Shown here piece after piece: positions 15,909-25,615 of a DNA stretch of 64,000 nucleotides. The translations under genes were made by a program, and so were the position numbers. The notes below the pieces were generated by a model. It had not been told where the DNA came from. It made no database searches and saw nothing but the letters and a program-made list of their open reading frames with translations. Positions within the stretch are counted from its first letter, which is position 1, and each line of letters starts with the position of its first letter. Location of the stretch: positions 432,314 to 496,313 of the forward strand of contig NZ_JACVXB010000001.1 in the NCBI RefSeq assembly GCF_014596945.1, in the 5' to 3' direction. This stretch comes from Aestuariibaculum sediminum. Lineage in GTDB: Bacteria; Bacteroidota; Bacteroidia; Flavobacteriales; Flavobacteriaceae.

Positions 15909-17288
15909 TTATTCAAGGCCAGAAAACACCTCAACTCCATTTAATTCGTTGGTCAACCTATTTATCCCTTTCGGTGTAAGTTTCGTTTTCCATACGTATA
16001 ATTTTTTAAGTGCTGGCAACCTTTTAATACTTTCAATACCCGCATCAGTTATCGCATCTCCATATACGTTAAGATACTCAAGATGCTTTAAGGATTCTAA
16101 GGCTTTTAACCCTTCATCATCCAAGTTTGTATTCTGAATTTTTAACTGTGTAAGATTTTCAAATTGACCCAATTTAGACACTACCTGTGGTGACAAATCT
16201 ATATTTGAAAAATTTATCCAGATGATATTAGACCTTGCATGTAATAGTTGATTCATCTTTTCTTCAGAAATGGGTTCAGGGTTATACACCGAATAACTAA
16301 CCTCTAGTAAGTTACTATTATTAGCAACGGTTTTTATTTTGAAACCTGCTGCTCTTATGTCTTCAATAATTTTATTATCGATTTCAGCCAAATCTAAACT
16401 TTCTACAAAAGACTTTTTTAACCCGATACCTACCGTTTGCAAACTGGATTTAATTCTGTCGGTAAGGTTTAAATCGGTTAATTTCTTATCAAAACTTAAA
16501 CCTTCATTTATCCACCATGCTACCAACTGTACTTCTTCCTTGGTAAGCGGCGTTCGGCCTTCGGTTGGCATAAATTCTTTATGTTCTGGATCTAGAGTTA
16601 TACGCCTGAATAATTCGCTATTTTCAGCATCTCCAGCTACGAGTACAATGCCATTCTTTCCTCCTTTTAAAATATTTTCGGGCGTAGTAAGCAATAAGTC
16701 ACCTTTAGATTTATCGGCGTTATGACACACATTACATTTGGCATCAAAAACTACACTTATAACATCCTGATATACTAATGCTGAATCTAAATTGGTAATA
16801 CGTTTACGTTCAGGTTTCAATCCGGCTAACGTACGAATTGGAGTTGGTGCATATTCCAACAAATACGTAGAGCCATGTGTTAAATTACCTCCATTATGAC
16901 CTGCAATAAACATAAGGCTCGTTACTGCAATTACAAAAAACAAATAGCTTCTTTTTACCCAGTAAACCTTACCTTGATAACGTTTTATAAAAAACAGCAG
17001 CAACGATATACATGTCATGGCAATAGCTGTCCACTTATGAATATTTAAAGTAGATTCGTTATATCCGCCACCAGATGCCAGCATTAATCCTAAAATTATG
17101 GCTACAATTCCTGATATAGCTCCTGCAAAATAAGCGTAAGAAATAGCAGGTTTTAATTCAACTTTTTGTTTTAATGAAACGATTTCAAACAATAGAGCCA
17201 AACTGATAAAACCAATAGGCAAATGGACTATCATGGCGTGAAATCTGCCGAAAAACTGATATAAATTAGATTCTAATAAAAAGGTCAT
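15909..17288 (-). CDS. DUF2231 membrane protein with cytochrome c (PSCyt1-like) domain and leucine-rich repeats
   Basis: A 459-residue three-part protein. Residues ~1-145 hold four transmembrane helices of DUF2231 type (GRFHAMIVHLPIGF near the start, ending FIAGHNGGNLTHGS). A planctomycete-type cytochrome domain follows, with one haem site Cys185-Asn-Val-Cys188-His189 and the KGDLLL and FMPTEGRTPLTKEE motifs. The last ~180 residues contain leucine-rich repeats (LTQLKIQNTNLDDEGLKALESL, and so on). The start at MTFLLESN is chosen over a Met four codons earlier. It is the last gene of a four-gene operon, and probably an inner-membrane electron carrier for the operon's periplasmic proteins. Confidence 0.9.
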   Translation of the reverse strand: MTFLLESNLYQFFGRFHAMIVHLPIGFISLALLFEIVSLKQKVELKPAISYAYFAGAISGIVAIILGLMLASGGGYNESTLNIHKWTAIAMTCISLLLFFIKRYQGKVYWVKRSYLFFVIAVTSLMFIAGHNGGNLTHGSTYLLEYAPTPIRTLAGLKPERKRITNLDSALVYQDVISVVFDAKCNVCHNADKSKGDLLLTTPENILKGGKNGIVLVAGDAENSELFRRITLDPEHKEFMPTEGRTPLTKEEVQLVAWWINEGLSFDKKLTDLNLTDRIKSSLQTVGIGLKKSFVESLDLAEIDNKIIEDIRAAGFKIKTVANNSNLLEVSYSVYNPEPISEEKMNQLLHARSNIIWINFSNIDLSPQVVSKLGQFENLTQLKIQNTNLDDEGLKALESLKHLEYLNVYGDAITDAGIESIKRLPALKKLYVWKTKLTPKGINRLTNELNGVEVFSGLE

Positions 17289-17312
17289 TGAAAAATACAA
17301 TTTACAGGCATT

Positions 17313-18227
17313 TTATAAATAACGTTTACGCCATTCATTCATCATATGTACATTAATTGCCCATTGGTCGGCTAATGGTTGTTTTGTATACGGCATACTC
17401 CACATATAGTTAGCAGGACCAAATTCGGTCGTCATGGTTAAAGGCTCCCCGGCTTGCTTTTTGTAATTAACTATGGTATCCCACCAGGCATAATGTGCAT
17501 TAACCGCCCTTTGCCATTCAGGCGCACGGGGTTCACTAACTTGAGGCCCTTCTTCATGCCCAATTCTGGAATGCACATGCCCCACGCGCTTTAAGGCCTT
17601 TTCGACAGCTTGCTTTTGATCTGCTAACAAACTTTCGGATACGGCACACCAATGTGAAATATCTAATGTTAATTTTAGGTCGGGAACCACATCAATAAAT
17701 TCCTCGCAAACATGTGCCGCATACAACATACGCCCACGGTGCGTTTCCTGATAAATTGGTATACCCGATTCTTTTGAAGCGTTTACCGCAAACTCTATAA
17801 GCAACTTTTTTTGCTGAAACGACAGGTAGTCTTTTCCGGCGTGGCAGTTAATAAATTCTGGTTTTTTAGAAATCACCTTCTGCAAGTTTTCAGCGTAACT
17901 CTTTTGATGCGCATCAAATGTATTTCCTCCACTACCTGCTAACACACCAAGTTTTAGGTTGTACTTATCTAAGGCCTCATATAAAGCATTTTCATCGACT
18001 TCATTTCTGGGAAACCATTCTTCAATACCATCGTAACCTTCCTTTTTAACTTGCTTACAATAATCGTCTATAGAACCTTTAAAACCCCATCTTGTGGCAA
18101 AAATGTTTAGAGAAAATCCTTCTTTAGCTTTTACATTATTAGATTCTGGCAAAGTCATACCATGAAGTAAAATACCTGCTCCAGCCGTACTTGCTGTTGT
18201 TAAAAACTGACGTCTTGTTTGTTTCAT
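17313..18227 (-). CDS. Tat-exported sugar phosphate isomerase/epimerase-like TIM barrel
   Basis: A 304-residue protein with a twin-arginine signal (TRRQFLTTASTAGAG, residues 3-17) and an AP-endonuclease-2/xylose-isomerase-like TIM barrel after it. Visible barrel elements are GYDGIEEWFP, INCHAGKDYLSF, IPIYQETHRGRML, LTLDISHW and VGHVHSRIGHEEGPQV. Acidic and His residues in those strands fit a divalent-metal site. The family isomerises or epimerises sugars, but the substrate is unknown. It lies 9 nt after the DUF1501 gene and 24 nt before the DUF2231 cytochrome gene, so the three are surely cotranscribed. Confidence 0.9.
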   Translation of the reverse strand: MKQTRRQFLTTASTAGAGILLHGMTLPESNNVKAKEGFSLNIFATRWGFKGSIDDYCKQVKKEGYDGIEEWFPRNEVDENALYEALDKYNLKLGVLAGSGGNTFDAHQKSYAENLQKVISKKPEFINCHAGKDYLSFQQKKLLIEFAVNASKESGIPIYQETHRGRMLYAAHVCEEFIDVVPDLKLTLDISHWCAVSESLLADQKQAVEKALKRVGHVHSRIGHEEGPQVSEPRAPEWQRAVNAHYAWWDTIVNYKKQAGEPLTMTTEFGPANYMWSMPYTKQPLADQWAINVHMMNEWRKRYL

Positions 18228-18236
18228 TGAGTTTGT

Positions 18237-19706
18237 TTAGATGAGTAAATCTTTTACCACATGCCCACTAACATCGGTAAGTCTAAAATCTCTTCCTTGG
18301 AAATTATAAGTAAATTTTTCGTGATTGATTCCTAATTGATTTAAAATCGTGGCCTGTAAATCGTGTACATGCACTTTATCTTTGATACCGTAATAACCAA
18401 TTTCATCGGTTTCACCATAGGTAATCCCGCCTTTAATACCGCCGCCCGCCATCCAAATCGTATAGGCTTCGGTATGATGATCTCGACCGTAAAAGGGCAT
18501 TTCGATACCACCACGATTTTCCCGCATTGGAGTTCTTCCAAACTCGCCACCCCATACCACTAGGGTATCTTCTAATAGTCCGCGTTGTTTCAGGTCTTTT
18601 ATTAAAGCCGTCATAGGTTTATCAATTTGATCACACTTAGCCTGCAAACCTTCATTTAATGAACTTGCTTTATTGGTTCCATGCATATCCCAACCCCAAT
18701 CGTAAAGCTGAACAAACCTAACGCCCTGTTCTACAAGACGTCGTGCCAACAAACAATTATTAGCAAATGATGCTTCTCCTTGTTTAGCGCCGTACATCTC
18801 GCGAATATAATCGGGTTCTTTTGAGATATCGGTAACTTCGGGTACAGAAAGTTGCATTTTAAACGCCATTTCGTATTGTGAAATACGCGACAACGTTTCG
18901 TCGTCATTAAATTCTTTGTATTCACTTTCATTAATATCATTAATCGCTTTCAACGATTTCTGACGAATATCACGGCTCATCCCATTTGGATTAGATACAT
19001 ATAAAATCGGATCTCCCGAATTTCGGCATTGTACCCCTTGATATTCTGAAGGCAAAAATCCACTACCCCAGGCATTTTTCCCGGCACTTGGGTTTTTACC
19101 TCCAGAAATCAACACCATATAGCCTGGTAAATTTTCATTTTCAGATCCTAGCCCATAGGTTACCCAAGCGCCTATACTTGGTCTTCCAGCTCTGGCACTT
19201 CCGGTTTGTACCAAAAGTTGTGCAGGCGCATGGTTAAATTGATCGGTATGCATCGATTTTACAATGGCTACATCATCAACAACTTCGCTAAAATGAGGCA
19301 GCAAACTTGACAAATAAGTTCCTGATTGCCCATATTTCTTAAAATTGAATTGTGGCCCCAACATTTTTGGTGTTCCCTGTATAAAGGCAAAACGTTTACC
19401 TTCTAAAAACGACTGCGGACAATCTAATCCATTTAGTTTTTGAAGCGTTGGTTTATAATCGAACATTTCAAGCTGCGATGGCGCTCCTGCCATATGTAAA
19501 TAAATAACCCGCTTGGCTTTTGGTAAAAAATGCGGCAAATTTAATGGGTTAACATTTACTTGAGTATTATTGCTTCCAAACATATACTGAGGCCCCATTA
19601 AGGAAGCTAAGGCAATACCGCCTAAACCTGTAGTGCATTTTTTTAAAAAATGTCTTCTGGTTGTATATTCTAACTGTCTTTTTCTTGCTTCGTTAAATAA
19701 ATCCAT
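18237..19706 (-). CDS. Tat-exported DUF1501 domain protein
   Basis: A 489-residue protein. The twin-arginine signal TTRRHFLKK (residues 15-23) is followed by a hydrophobic stretch (GLGGIALASLMG), and the rest is DUF1501, an alkaline-phosphatase/sulfatase-like fold. Conserved segments include YLHMAGAPSQLEMFDYKP, QLYDWGWDMHG, VVWGGEFGRTPM and GRDHHTEAYTIWMAGGG, with candidate metal ligands in the last two. DUF1501 genes are almost always paired with DUF1549/DUF1553 genes, as here. The start at MDLFNEARK lies four bases after the upstream stop; an earlier Met would overlap that gene. Enzymatic activity is not established. Confidence 0.92.
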   Translation of the reverse strand: MDLFNEARKRQLEYTTRRHFLKKCTTGLGGIALASLMGPQYMFGSNNTQVNVNPLNLPHFLPKAKRVIYLHMAGAPSQLEMFDYKPTLQKLNGLDCPQSFLEGKRFAFIQGTPKMLGPQFNFKKYGQSGTYLSSLLPHFSEVVDDVAIVKSMHTDQFNHAPAQLLVQTGSARAGRPSIGAWVTYGLGSENENLPGYMVLISGGKNPSAGKNAWGSGFLPSEYQGVQCRNSGDPILYVSNPNGMSRDIRQKSLKAINDINESEYKEFNDDETLSRISQYEMAFKMQLSVPEVTDISKEPDYIREMYGAKQGEASFANNCLLARRLVEQGVRFVQLYDWGWDMHGTNKASSLNEGLQAKCDQIDKPMTALIKDLKQRGLLEDTLVVWGGEFGRTPMRENRGGIEMPFYGRDHHTEAYTIWMAGGGIKGGITYGETDEIGYYGIKDKVHVHDLQATILNQLGINHEKFTYNFQGRDFRLTDVSGHVVKDLLI

Positions 19707-19710
19707 AGTA

Positions 19711-22398
19711 TTAATTTTTAACGATAAATTCATCGAGATTCATCAAGGCATTTACCATAACTGTTAGCGATGCTAACTCTAAATTATCAGCATTTACCAA
19801 ATTATAAGCTTCTTCTTTATGTTCTAAATAGTAGTTCTGCGTATCGTTTAATAAATTTAGTAACACCTTGCTTTTTTCAGAAGCAATTGGTTTTCCTACC
19901 ACTTTTTGATAAGCAGTTTCAACTTTCTTTTTATCATCACCTTCCATACTTTCAATTTGTTTTGCCAAATTTGTCGCTGCTTCAAAATAAACAGGATCGT
20001 TTAATGTTACCAAAGCCTGTATTGGCGAATTGGTATTGATTCTTCTGGATAAACAAAATTCGCGTTCTGACGCATCAAAACTAATAAAGGAAGGATAAGG
20101 GCTTGATCGACGTAAATAGGTATAAACACCTCTTCTGTAAGCATCTTCACCTTCACTGGTATTCCAACTTTCGTTATTATAAACTACAGACCAAATACCT
20201 TCAGGCTGATAAGGCATTACACTTGGCCCATACATTTTGTCGCTTAACAAGCCTGAAACAGCCAAGGCCTGATCACGAATCTGCTCTGCTGAAAGCCTAA
20301 CTCTAGGATGTCTAGCCAACCATTTATTCATTGGGTCTTTTTCTTTTGCTTCATTAGACACAACAGCACTTTGTTTGTATGTTGCCGACAATACGATGTT
20401 CTTTACCAAAGTTTTCATACTCCAGTTCCACTCGTGAGTAAATTTAAGTGCTAACCAATCTAATAATTCCGGGTGCGTAGGTTTTTCACCCAAAGTCCCA
20501 AAATCTTCTGAAGTTAATACAATTCCTCTTCCAAAAATATTGGCCCAAAAACGATTTACTATAACTCGTCCCGTTAAACAATTATCTTCGCTCACCAACC
20601 ATTCTGCTAAATCTAATCGGTTTTTAAATTCTTTTTGATTTGTATTAAATAACTTTGGAATATCCGTTTGAACCGTATCTCCCAAAACTAGCCAATTTCC
20701 ACGATCGAAAACCTGAGTTTGCCTACTAAAATCACCAGATTTATCGACCATAACTGGTGTTGAATGCACATAACGGGTATTTAACAGGGTATCTATTTTA
20801 TTATAGATTTCATGGACTATTTCTTGATCTTCATCAACAATTTTTGGCCCCAATAAAAACCCATCCAAATAGAACATATAATCTTCAGAGCTACTATCTA
20901 TCTCAAAAAACAAATCGGCTTTTTTAGCTGTAGTTTTAATCGACACGGGCTTATTCATAAAGCCTCGAGTTTTATTTAAAACTGTTTTTCCGATGATTGC
21001 ACCATCAAGACTATCTTGTCTTACAATGAAGTTTGCCGTTTTATTGTTTCGTTGATTATAATTTATATAAATTCTATCGACATTACTCAGACTTACATTT
21101 TTTAGTTGAATGCTGGCTTCATTATAAACCATCATATAATCCTGATCGCCTCTATTATAATGTGTTGTATTTTGGGATTGATTAAAATCTTCTGGTCTGA
21201 TTTTCGGCTCCTGAATTCGAACAAATTTCTCCCATTTATCTGCCTCGGTTTCCGAAGACACTTTTGAAATCCATTGTTTTACTGCTTCTAATTTTTCAGT
21301 GTTTAAACTATCGAAATCGCGATAAACTGGATAATCTCTGGGACCATCCCAATCTGAAGTATTATTAAAAAAGGCATACGAGGTGTAAAACTCTTCATGC
21401 CGAATCGGATCGTAAGGATGGCTATGACACTGTACACAGGACATGGTAGTCGATTGCCAGACTTCCCAAGTTGTATTCACCCGATCTATGGTTGAAGACA
21501 CACGGTATTCTTCATTCTCTGTACCGCCTTCAGAATTGTTGAGTGTATTTCTATGAAAAGCCGTAGCGATATATTGATCTTCTGTTGGATTTGGAAGTAA
21601 ATCTCCTGCTAATTGCTCTATAGTAAACTGATTAAAAGGCATGTCATCATTGAATGCTTTAATTACCCAATCCCGATATTTCCAGATTTCTCGTTTTCCA
21701 TCCTTTTCATAGCCTCTCGAATCGGCATACCTTGCCAAATCCAGCCACATGCTTGCCCAATGTTCGCCATATTTAGGCGACTGCAATAAAGTATCAACCA
21801 AAGCCTCATAAGCCTGTTCCGAAGGATTTGAAACAAAAGCTTCAACTTGAGATTTAGTTGGAGGAATGCCTGTAATATCGAGATACAATCTCCGTACTAA
21901 ATCGTAAGCATTAGCTTCTTCATTAGGGCTCAAATCATGGGATTCCATTTTATTAAATATAAAATAATCAATAGCACTGTTCCCCCAATCCATATCTTCT
22001 TGATCTACTTCAGGTAATTTTGGCGGTAAATAAGCCCAGTGTTCCTCCCATTCGGCACCTTGTTGAATCCATTTCTTTATGATTTCAATTTCCTTCTTCG
22101 ATAAAGGATCAGATTCCAATGGCATTCGCAATTCCGGGTCCTTTTCTATGATTCTGGCAAACATTTCACTTTTTTCGGGATGACCTGGTAGGATACCAAT
22201 TTTTCCGTTAGCCGTTTTACCCAAGGCATTTTCCCTAAACACAAGTCCGAAGCCTCCAGACTGTTTTACACCGCCATGACAACTAATACACTTTTTATTT
22301 AAAATGGGTCTTACTGAAGCATTAAAGTTTACTTTATCCTCTTTACAAGATGTAAAAAAGATAAGAATTAATAAAAAATAACAATAATGAGATTTCAA
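19711..22398 (-). CDS. Planctomycete-type cytochrome protein, PSCyt1-DUF1549-DUF1553 lipoprotein
   Basis: An 895-residue exported lipoprotein (signal ending FFTSC, lipid Cys18) and the first gene of the operon. Domain order is PSCyt1 with haem site Cys37-Ile-Ser-Cys40-His41 (about 25-120), PSCyt2/DUF1549 (about 140-345, ending with a second CxxCH in MSCVQCHSHPYDP), a beta-sandwich insert (about 425-545, perhaps carbohydrate-binding) and PSD1/DUF1553 (about 610-870, with NRFWANIFGRGIV and RLSAEQIRDQAL). These proteins are abundant in Planctomycetes and Verrucomicrobia and occur in polysaccharide degraders, but the reaction is unknown. Two haem sites imply redox chemistry. Confidence 0.93.
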   Translation of the reverse strand: MKSHYCYFLLILIFFTSCKEDKVNFNASVRPILNKKCISCHGGVKQSGGFGLVFRENALGKTANGKIGILPGHPEKSEMFARIIEKDPELRMPLESDPLSKKEIEIIKKWIQQGAEWEEHWAYLPPKLPEVDQEDMDWGNSAIDYFIFNKMESHDLSPNEEANAYDLVRRLYLDITGIPPTKSQVEAFVSNPSEQAYEALVDTLLQSPKYGEHWASMWLDLARYADSRGYEKDGKREIWKYRDWVIKAFNDDMPFNQFTIEQLAGDLLPNPTEDQYIATAFHRNTLNNSEGGTENEEYRVSSTIDRVNTTWEVWQSTTMSCVQCHSHPYDPIRHEEFYTSYAFFNNTSDWDGPRDYPVYRDFDSLNTEKLEAVKQWISKVSSETEADKWEKFVRIQEPKIRPEDFNQSQNTTHYNRGDQDYMMVYNEASIQLKNVSLSNVDRIYINYNQRNNKTANFIVRQDSLDGAIIGKTVLNKTRGFMNKPVSIKTTAKKADLFFEIDSSSEDYMFYLDGFLLGPKIVDEDQEIVHEIYNKIDTLLNTRYVHSTPVMVDKSGDFSRQTQVFDRGNWLVLGDTVQTDIPKLFNTNQKEFKNRLDLAEWLVSEDNCLTGRVIVNRFWANIFGRGIVLTSEDFGTLGEKPTHPELLDWLALKFTHEWNWSMKTLVKNIVLSATYKQSAVVSNEAKEKDPMNKWLARHPRVRLSAEQIRDQALAVSGLLSDKMYGPSVMPYQPEGIWSVVYNNESWNTSEGEDAYRRGVYTYLRRSSPYPSFISFDASEREFCLSRRINTNSPIQALVTLNDPVYFEAATNLAKQIESMEGDDKKKVETAYQKVVGKPIASEKSKVLLNLLNDTQNYYLEHKEEAYNLVNADNLELASLTVMVNALMNLDEFIVKN

Positions 22399-22593
22399 GT
22401 AATTTATATTTTAGATGTTGAACAATTTTAACAAATTATCATGAATTTAACATGTAAATTTCATTTAAAAACATGGAAATTTTTAATATTATCCAAGTAA
22501 AAGCCAAATATTGAATTAAATAATAATAATTTCTTAGAAATAACGTATTTTTATTACAGATTTTTCACAGCTAATTATTAAAAAAATTCAACC

Positions 22594-23772
22594 ATGAAGC
22601 CCGATTTATTTGAAGCTCCCGATTATTATAATCTGGACAAATTACTGACAGAAGAACATAAATTGGTTAGAGCAGCAGCCAGGTCGTGGGTAAAACGAGA
22701 AGTATCTCCAATTATTGAAGACTACGCGCAAAAAGCAGAATTTCCGCAACAAATCATAAAGGGTTTAGCCGAAATAGGCGCTTTTGGCCCCTATATTCCC
22801 ATGGAATACGGTGGAGCTGGTTTAGATCAGATTTCTTATGGCTTAATTATGCAGGAAATAGAACGTGGCGATTCTGGTATTCGCAGTACGGCTTCGGTAC
22901 AATCCAGTTTGGTTATGTATCCTATTTGGAAATATGGCACCGAAGCGCAACGCCAAAAGTACTTACCAAAATTAGCTACTGGCGAATGGATAGGTTGCTT
23001 CGGGTTAACAGAACCCGATCATGGCAGTAACCCTGGGGGCATGGTTACGCATTTTAAAGATATGGGAGACCACTATTTATTGAATGGTGCTAAAATGTGG
23101 ATTAGCAATGCCCCGTTTGCACAAATTGCAGTGGTATGGGCGAAAGACGAAAACAACCGTATTCACGGTTTAATTTTAGAACGCGGTATGGAAGGATTTT
23201 CTACTCCAGAAACCCATAATAAATGGTCTCTACGAGCCAGTGCAACAGGCGAACTTATTTTTGATAACGTTAAAATACCGAAAGAAAATATATTACCAAA
23301 TAAGTCTGGCCTTGGCGCACCATTAGGATGTCTGGATTCTGCGCGATACGGCATTGCCTGGGGTGCAATTGGAGCGGCCATGGATTGCTACGATACTGCG
23401 CTCCGATACAGCAAAGAACGTATGCAATTCGGTAAACCCATAGGACAGTTCCAATTACAACAAAAAAAATTGGCAGAAATGATAACTGAAATCACGAAAG
23501 CCCAATTATTAACCTGGCGATTGGGGGTATTAAGAAACGATAATGAAGCCACCTCTGCACAAATTTCAATGGCCAAAAGGAACAATGTTGAAATGGCTAT
23601 TAACATTGCGCGAGAAGCCAGACAAATACTAGGAGGCATGGGGATTACTGGAGAATATTCCATTATGCGTCATGCCATGAACCTAGAAAGCGTGATTACA
23701 TATGAAGGCACACACGATATTCACCTTCTAATTACGGGACTGGATATTACAGGCTTGAACGCCTTCAAATAA
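22594..23772 (+). CDS. Acyl-CoA dehydrogenase, glutaryl-CoA dehydrogenase-like
   Basis: A 392-residue FAD enzyme. Strong resemblance to glutaryl-CoA dehydrogenase: RSTASVQSSLVM with Arg97 in the place of the substrate-binding Arg, CFGLTEPDHGSNP near 135-147, and the catalytic base Glu371 in TYEGTHDIHLL. Glutaryl-CoA dehydrogenase oxidises and decarboxylates glutaryl-CoA to crotonyl-CoA in lysine and tryptophan breakdown, passing electrons to ETF. The assignment is by motif only; a related acyl-CoA dehydrogenase is possible. It is divergent from the planctomycete-type operon across 195 bp of AT-rich DNA in which I found no clear promoter box. Confidence 0.9.
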   Translation: MKPDLFEAPDYYNLDKLLTEEHKLVRAAARSWVKREVSPIIEDYAQKAEFPQQIIKGLAEIGAFGPYIPMEYGGAGLDQISYGLIMQEIERGDSGIRSTASVQSSLVMYPIWKYGTEAQRQKYLPKLATGEWIGCFGLTEPDHGSNPGGMVTHFKDMGDHYLLNGAKMWISNAPFAQIAVVWAKDENNRIHGLILERGMEGFSTPETHNKWSLRASATGELIFDNVKIPKENILPNKSGLGAPLGCLDSARYGIAWGAIGAAMDCYDTALRYSKERMQFGKPIGQFQLQQKKLAEMITEITKAQLLTWRLGVLRNDNEATSAQISMAKRNNVEMAINIAREARQILGGMGITGEYSIMRHAMNLESVITYEGTHDIHLLITGLDITGLNAFK

Positions 23773-23838
23773 ACAACCCTTGCCTTTTTAGCTAAATAGT
23801 TTATAATTTCATTTCATTATCTTTACAATAAAGAATAT

Positions 23839-24588
23839 ATGAGACTGAAAACAAACGTACTCCTACTTGGGATTACCATGTTGTGTTCATTTTGCAGCTC
23901 AAATGACCGTCCTACGAATGTAGAGGACCAGGTTGTAGAGTCTACAGAAACCATACCGGAAAACACTCCTGAATTTTCAGAAATTAACATCATCTCTTTA
24001 GGAGACAGTTATACTATTGGAGCAAGTGTTTGCGCAACCTGCAGATTCCCCGAACAGTTAAAAGATAGCATAATTGAAACAACACAAGTGAAAGCGCTAA
24101 ATTTAAAGGTTATTGCCAAAACAGGATGGACTACAAGCAATTTGTTAAACGTCATTGAACAGGAAGATATAGCAAATAACTACAACTTAGCTACGCTTCT
24201 TATAGGTGTTAACAATCAATATCAAAACTTAAACTTTTCAGTTTTTGAGAATGAATTTCCAATACTTGTAGATAAAGCTATTTCATTTGCGGGTGGTGTT
24301 AAACAAAAACTTTTGGTTATTTCAATTCCAGATTATGCATTTACGCCTTTTGGAAAAGGTAATACATCAATTTCAGTAGAAATTGATAAGTATAACAATT
24401 TCATAAAAAATTATTGTGAGCAAAATAACATCACTTACATTTATGTTACAGATATAACTAGAAAAGGACTTACAGAAACAAACCTTGTTGCCAATGATGG
24501 CTTGCACCCTTCATCACTAGCATATTCTAAATTTGTAGAACGCATACTTCCTGAGGCGCTAAAAAAATTAGGTTACAATATCAACTAA
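23839..24588 (+). CDS. SGNH/GDSL-family hydrolase, exported
   Basis: A 249-residue esterase-type protein. An N-terminal signal ends in a cysteine-rich segment (TMLCSFCSSND), probably lipidated at Cys16 or Cys19, though neither lipobox is ideal. The SGNH catalytic blocks are all present: LGDSYTIG with Ser57 (residues 54-61), a Gly after a gap, GVNNQYQN (block III Asn), and DGLHPSSLAY with the Asp-x-x-His pair near the end. It would hydrolyse an ester on a lipid or polysaccharide in the envelope; the substrate is unknown. It lies 66 nt after the acyl-CoA dehydrogenase gene, on the same strand. Confidence 0.88.
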   Translation: MRLKTNVLLLGITMLCSFCSSNDRPTNVEDQVVESTETIPENTPEFSEINIISLGDSYTIGASVCATCRFPEQLKDSIIETTQVKALNLKVIAKTGWTTSNLLNVIEQEDIANNYNLATLLIGVNNQYQNLNFSVFENEFPILVDKAISFAGGVKQKLLVISIPDYAFTPFGKGNTSISVEIDKYNNFIKNYCEQNNITYIYVTDITRKGLTETNLVANDGLHPSSLAYSKFVERILPEALKKLGYNIN

Positions 24589-24622
24589 TAATCTCTATAT
24601 TAGCTAAAAGCCTTTTACAAAC

Positions 24623-25516
24623 ATGTTCTCTTCTAAAAAACGGTTCGATAACGCCTTTAAAACAGCTAAAGTTATCCATTTCGATAACAGCAGTAAATTC
24701 ATTCTTTTTAGCGATTGCCATAGAGGCGACAATAGTTTTGCCGACGATTTTGCAAACAACCGTAATATATATTTCCACGCCTTAAAGCACTATTATACAG
24801 AAGGTTTTCATTATTGTGAATTAGGAGATGGTGATGAACTATGGGAAAACCTATCGTTCGAGCCCATTTTTGAAGCTCATAAAAATGTATACATGCTTAT
24901 GAAAGACTTTCATAAACATGAACGTCTACACATGATTTGGGGAAACCACGATATGGTATATAAAAATCCTAATTATGTTAAAAAACATTTAGAGACCTAC
25001 TTTGATCCTATTGAAGGCAAGGATGCCGCGTTATTTAAAAAATTAAAATACCACGAAGGACTAATTTTAAAACACAGGGATACGGGGCAAGAATTATTTT
25101 TAACCCATGGCCACCAGGCGGACACCTGGAATTATACCTTTTGGAAATGGAGCAGGTTTTTGGTAAGGATCCTCTGGAAACCTCTTAATGTTATGGGCAT
25201 ATCAGATCCAACTCGACCAGCCAAAAACAATAAGGAACTCATAAAAGTTGAGCGCCGAACAAAAAAATGGATTACTTCAAAAAACAATATTGTTACCATA
25301 GCAGGACATACACATCGCCCCAGATTTCCAGAACCAGGAGACATCCCGTTTTTTAATGATGGTAGTTGTGTGCACCCCAGGTGTATAACCGGCATTGAAA
25401 TTGAAAATGGTGAAATTACCCTAATTAAATGGGTTATAGTTACAAATGAAGATGGGTTTCTTAAAATAGAACGTGTCATACTGGAAGGCCCTGAACAGCT
25501 TTCGCAATACAACTAG
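24623..25516 (+). CDS. Calcineurin-like metallophosphoesterase
   Basis: A 297-residue phosphoesterase with all metal-site motifs: FSDCHRGD (Asp31, His33), GDGDE (68-72), WGNHD (106-110), LTHGHQAD near 158-165, and AGHTHRPRF near 230-238. There is no signal peptide. It resembles the LpxH/UDP-2,3-diacylglucosamine-diphosphatase-like branch of the superfamily in layout, but the substrate is not fixed by sequence. It follows the SGNH hydrolase by 34 nt on the same strand and may share its transcript. Confidence 0.88.
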   Translation: MFSSKKRFDNAFKTAKVIHFDNSSKFILFSDCHRGDNSFADDFANNRNIYFHALKHYYTEGFHYCELGDGDELWENLSFEPIFEAHKNVYMLMKDFHKHERLHMIWGNHDMVYKNPNYVKKHLETYFDPIEGKDAALFKKLKYHEGLILKHRDTGQELFLTHGHQADTWNYTFWKWSRFLVRILWKPLNVMGISDPTRPAKNNKELIKVERRTKKWITSKNNIVTIAGHTHRPRFPEPGDIPFFNDGSCVHPRCITGIEIENGEITLIKWVIVTNEDGFLKIERVILEGPEQLSQYN

Positions 25517-25615
25517 ATAATAACCAGTAATTTACACTGTATTTCTTGCATCATTTTTAATTATTGTAACCTTAAAATCACTAACTTTTCTAGAATCACC
25601 AACCAATTATTTAAG

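Noticed and set aside
16339-16725. 128-residue plus-strand ORF
   Set aside because: Opposite the cytochrome and LRR region of the DUF2231 gene; composition is that of a complementary-strand shadow.
22399-22593. Promoters in the divergent region between the planctomycete-type operon and the acyl-CoA dehydrogenase gene
   Set aside because: Looked for TAnnTTTG on both strands; only imperfect matches such as a TAATTTG one base short were found, so none is called.
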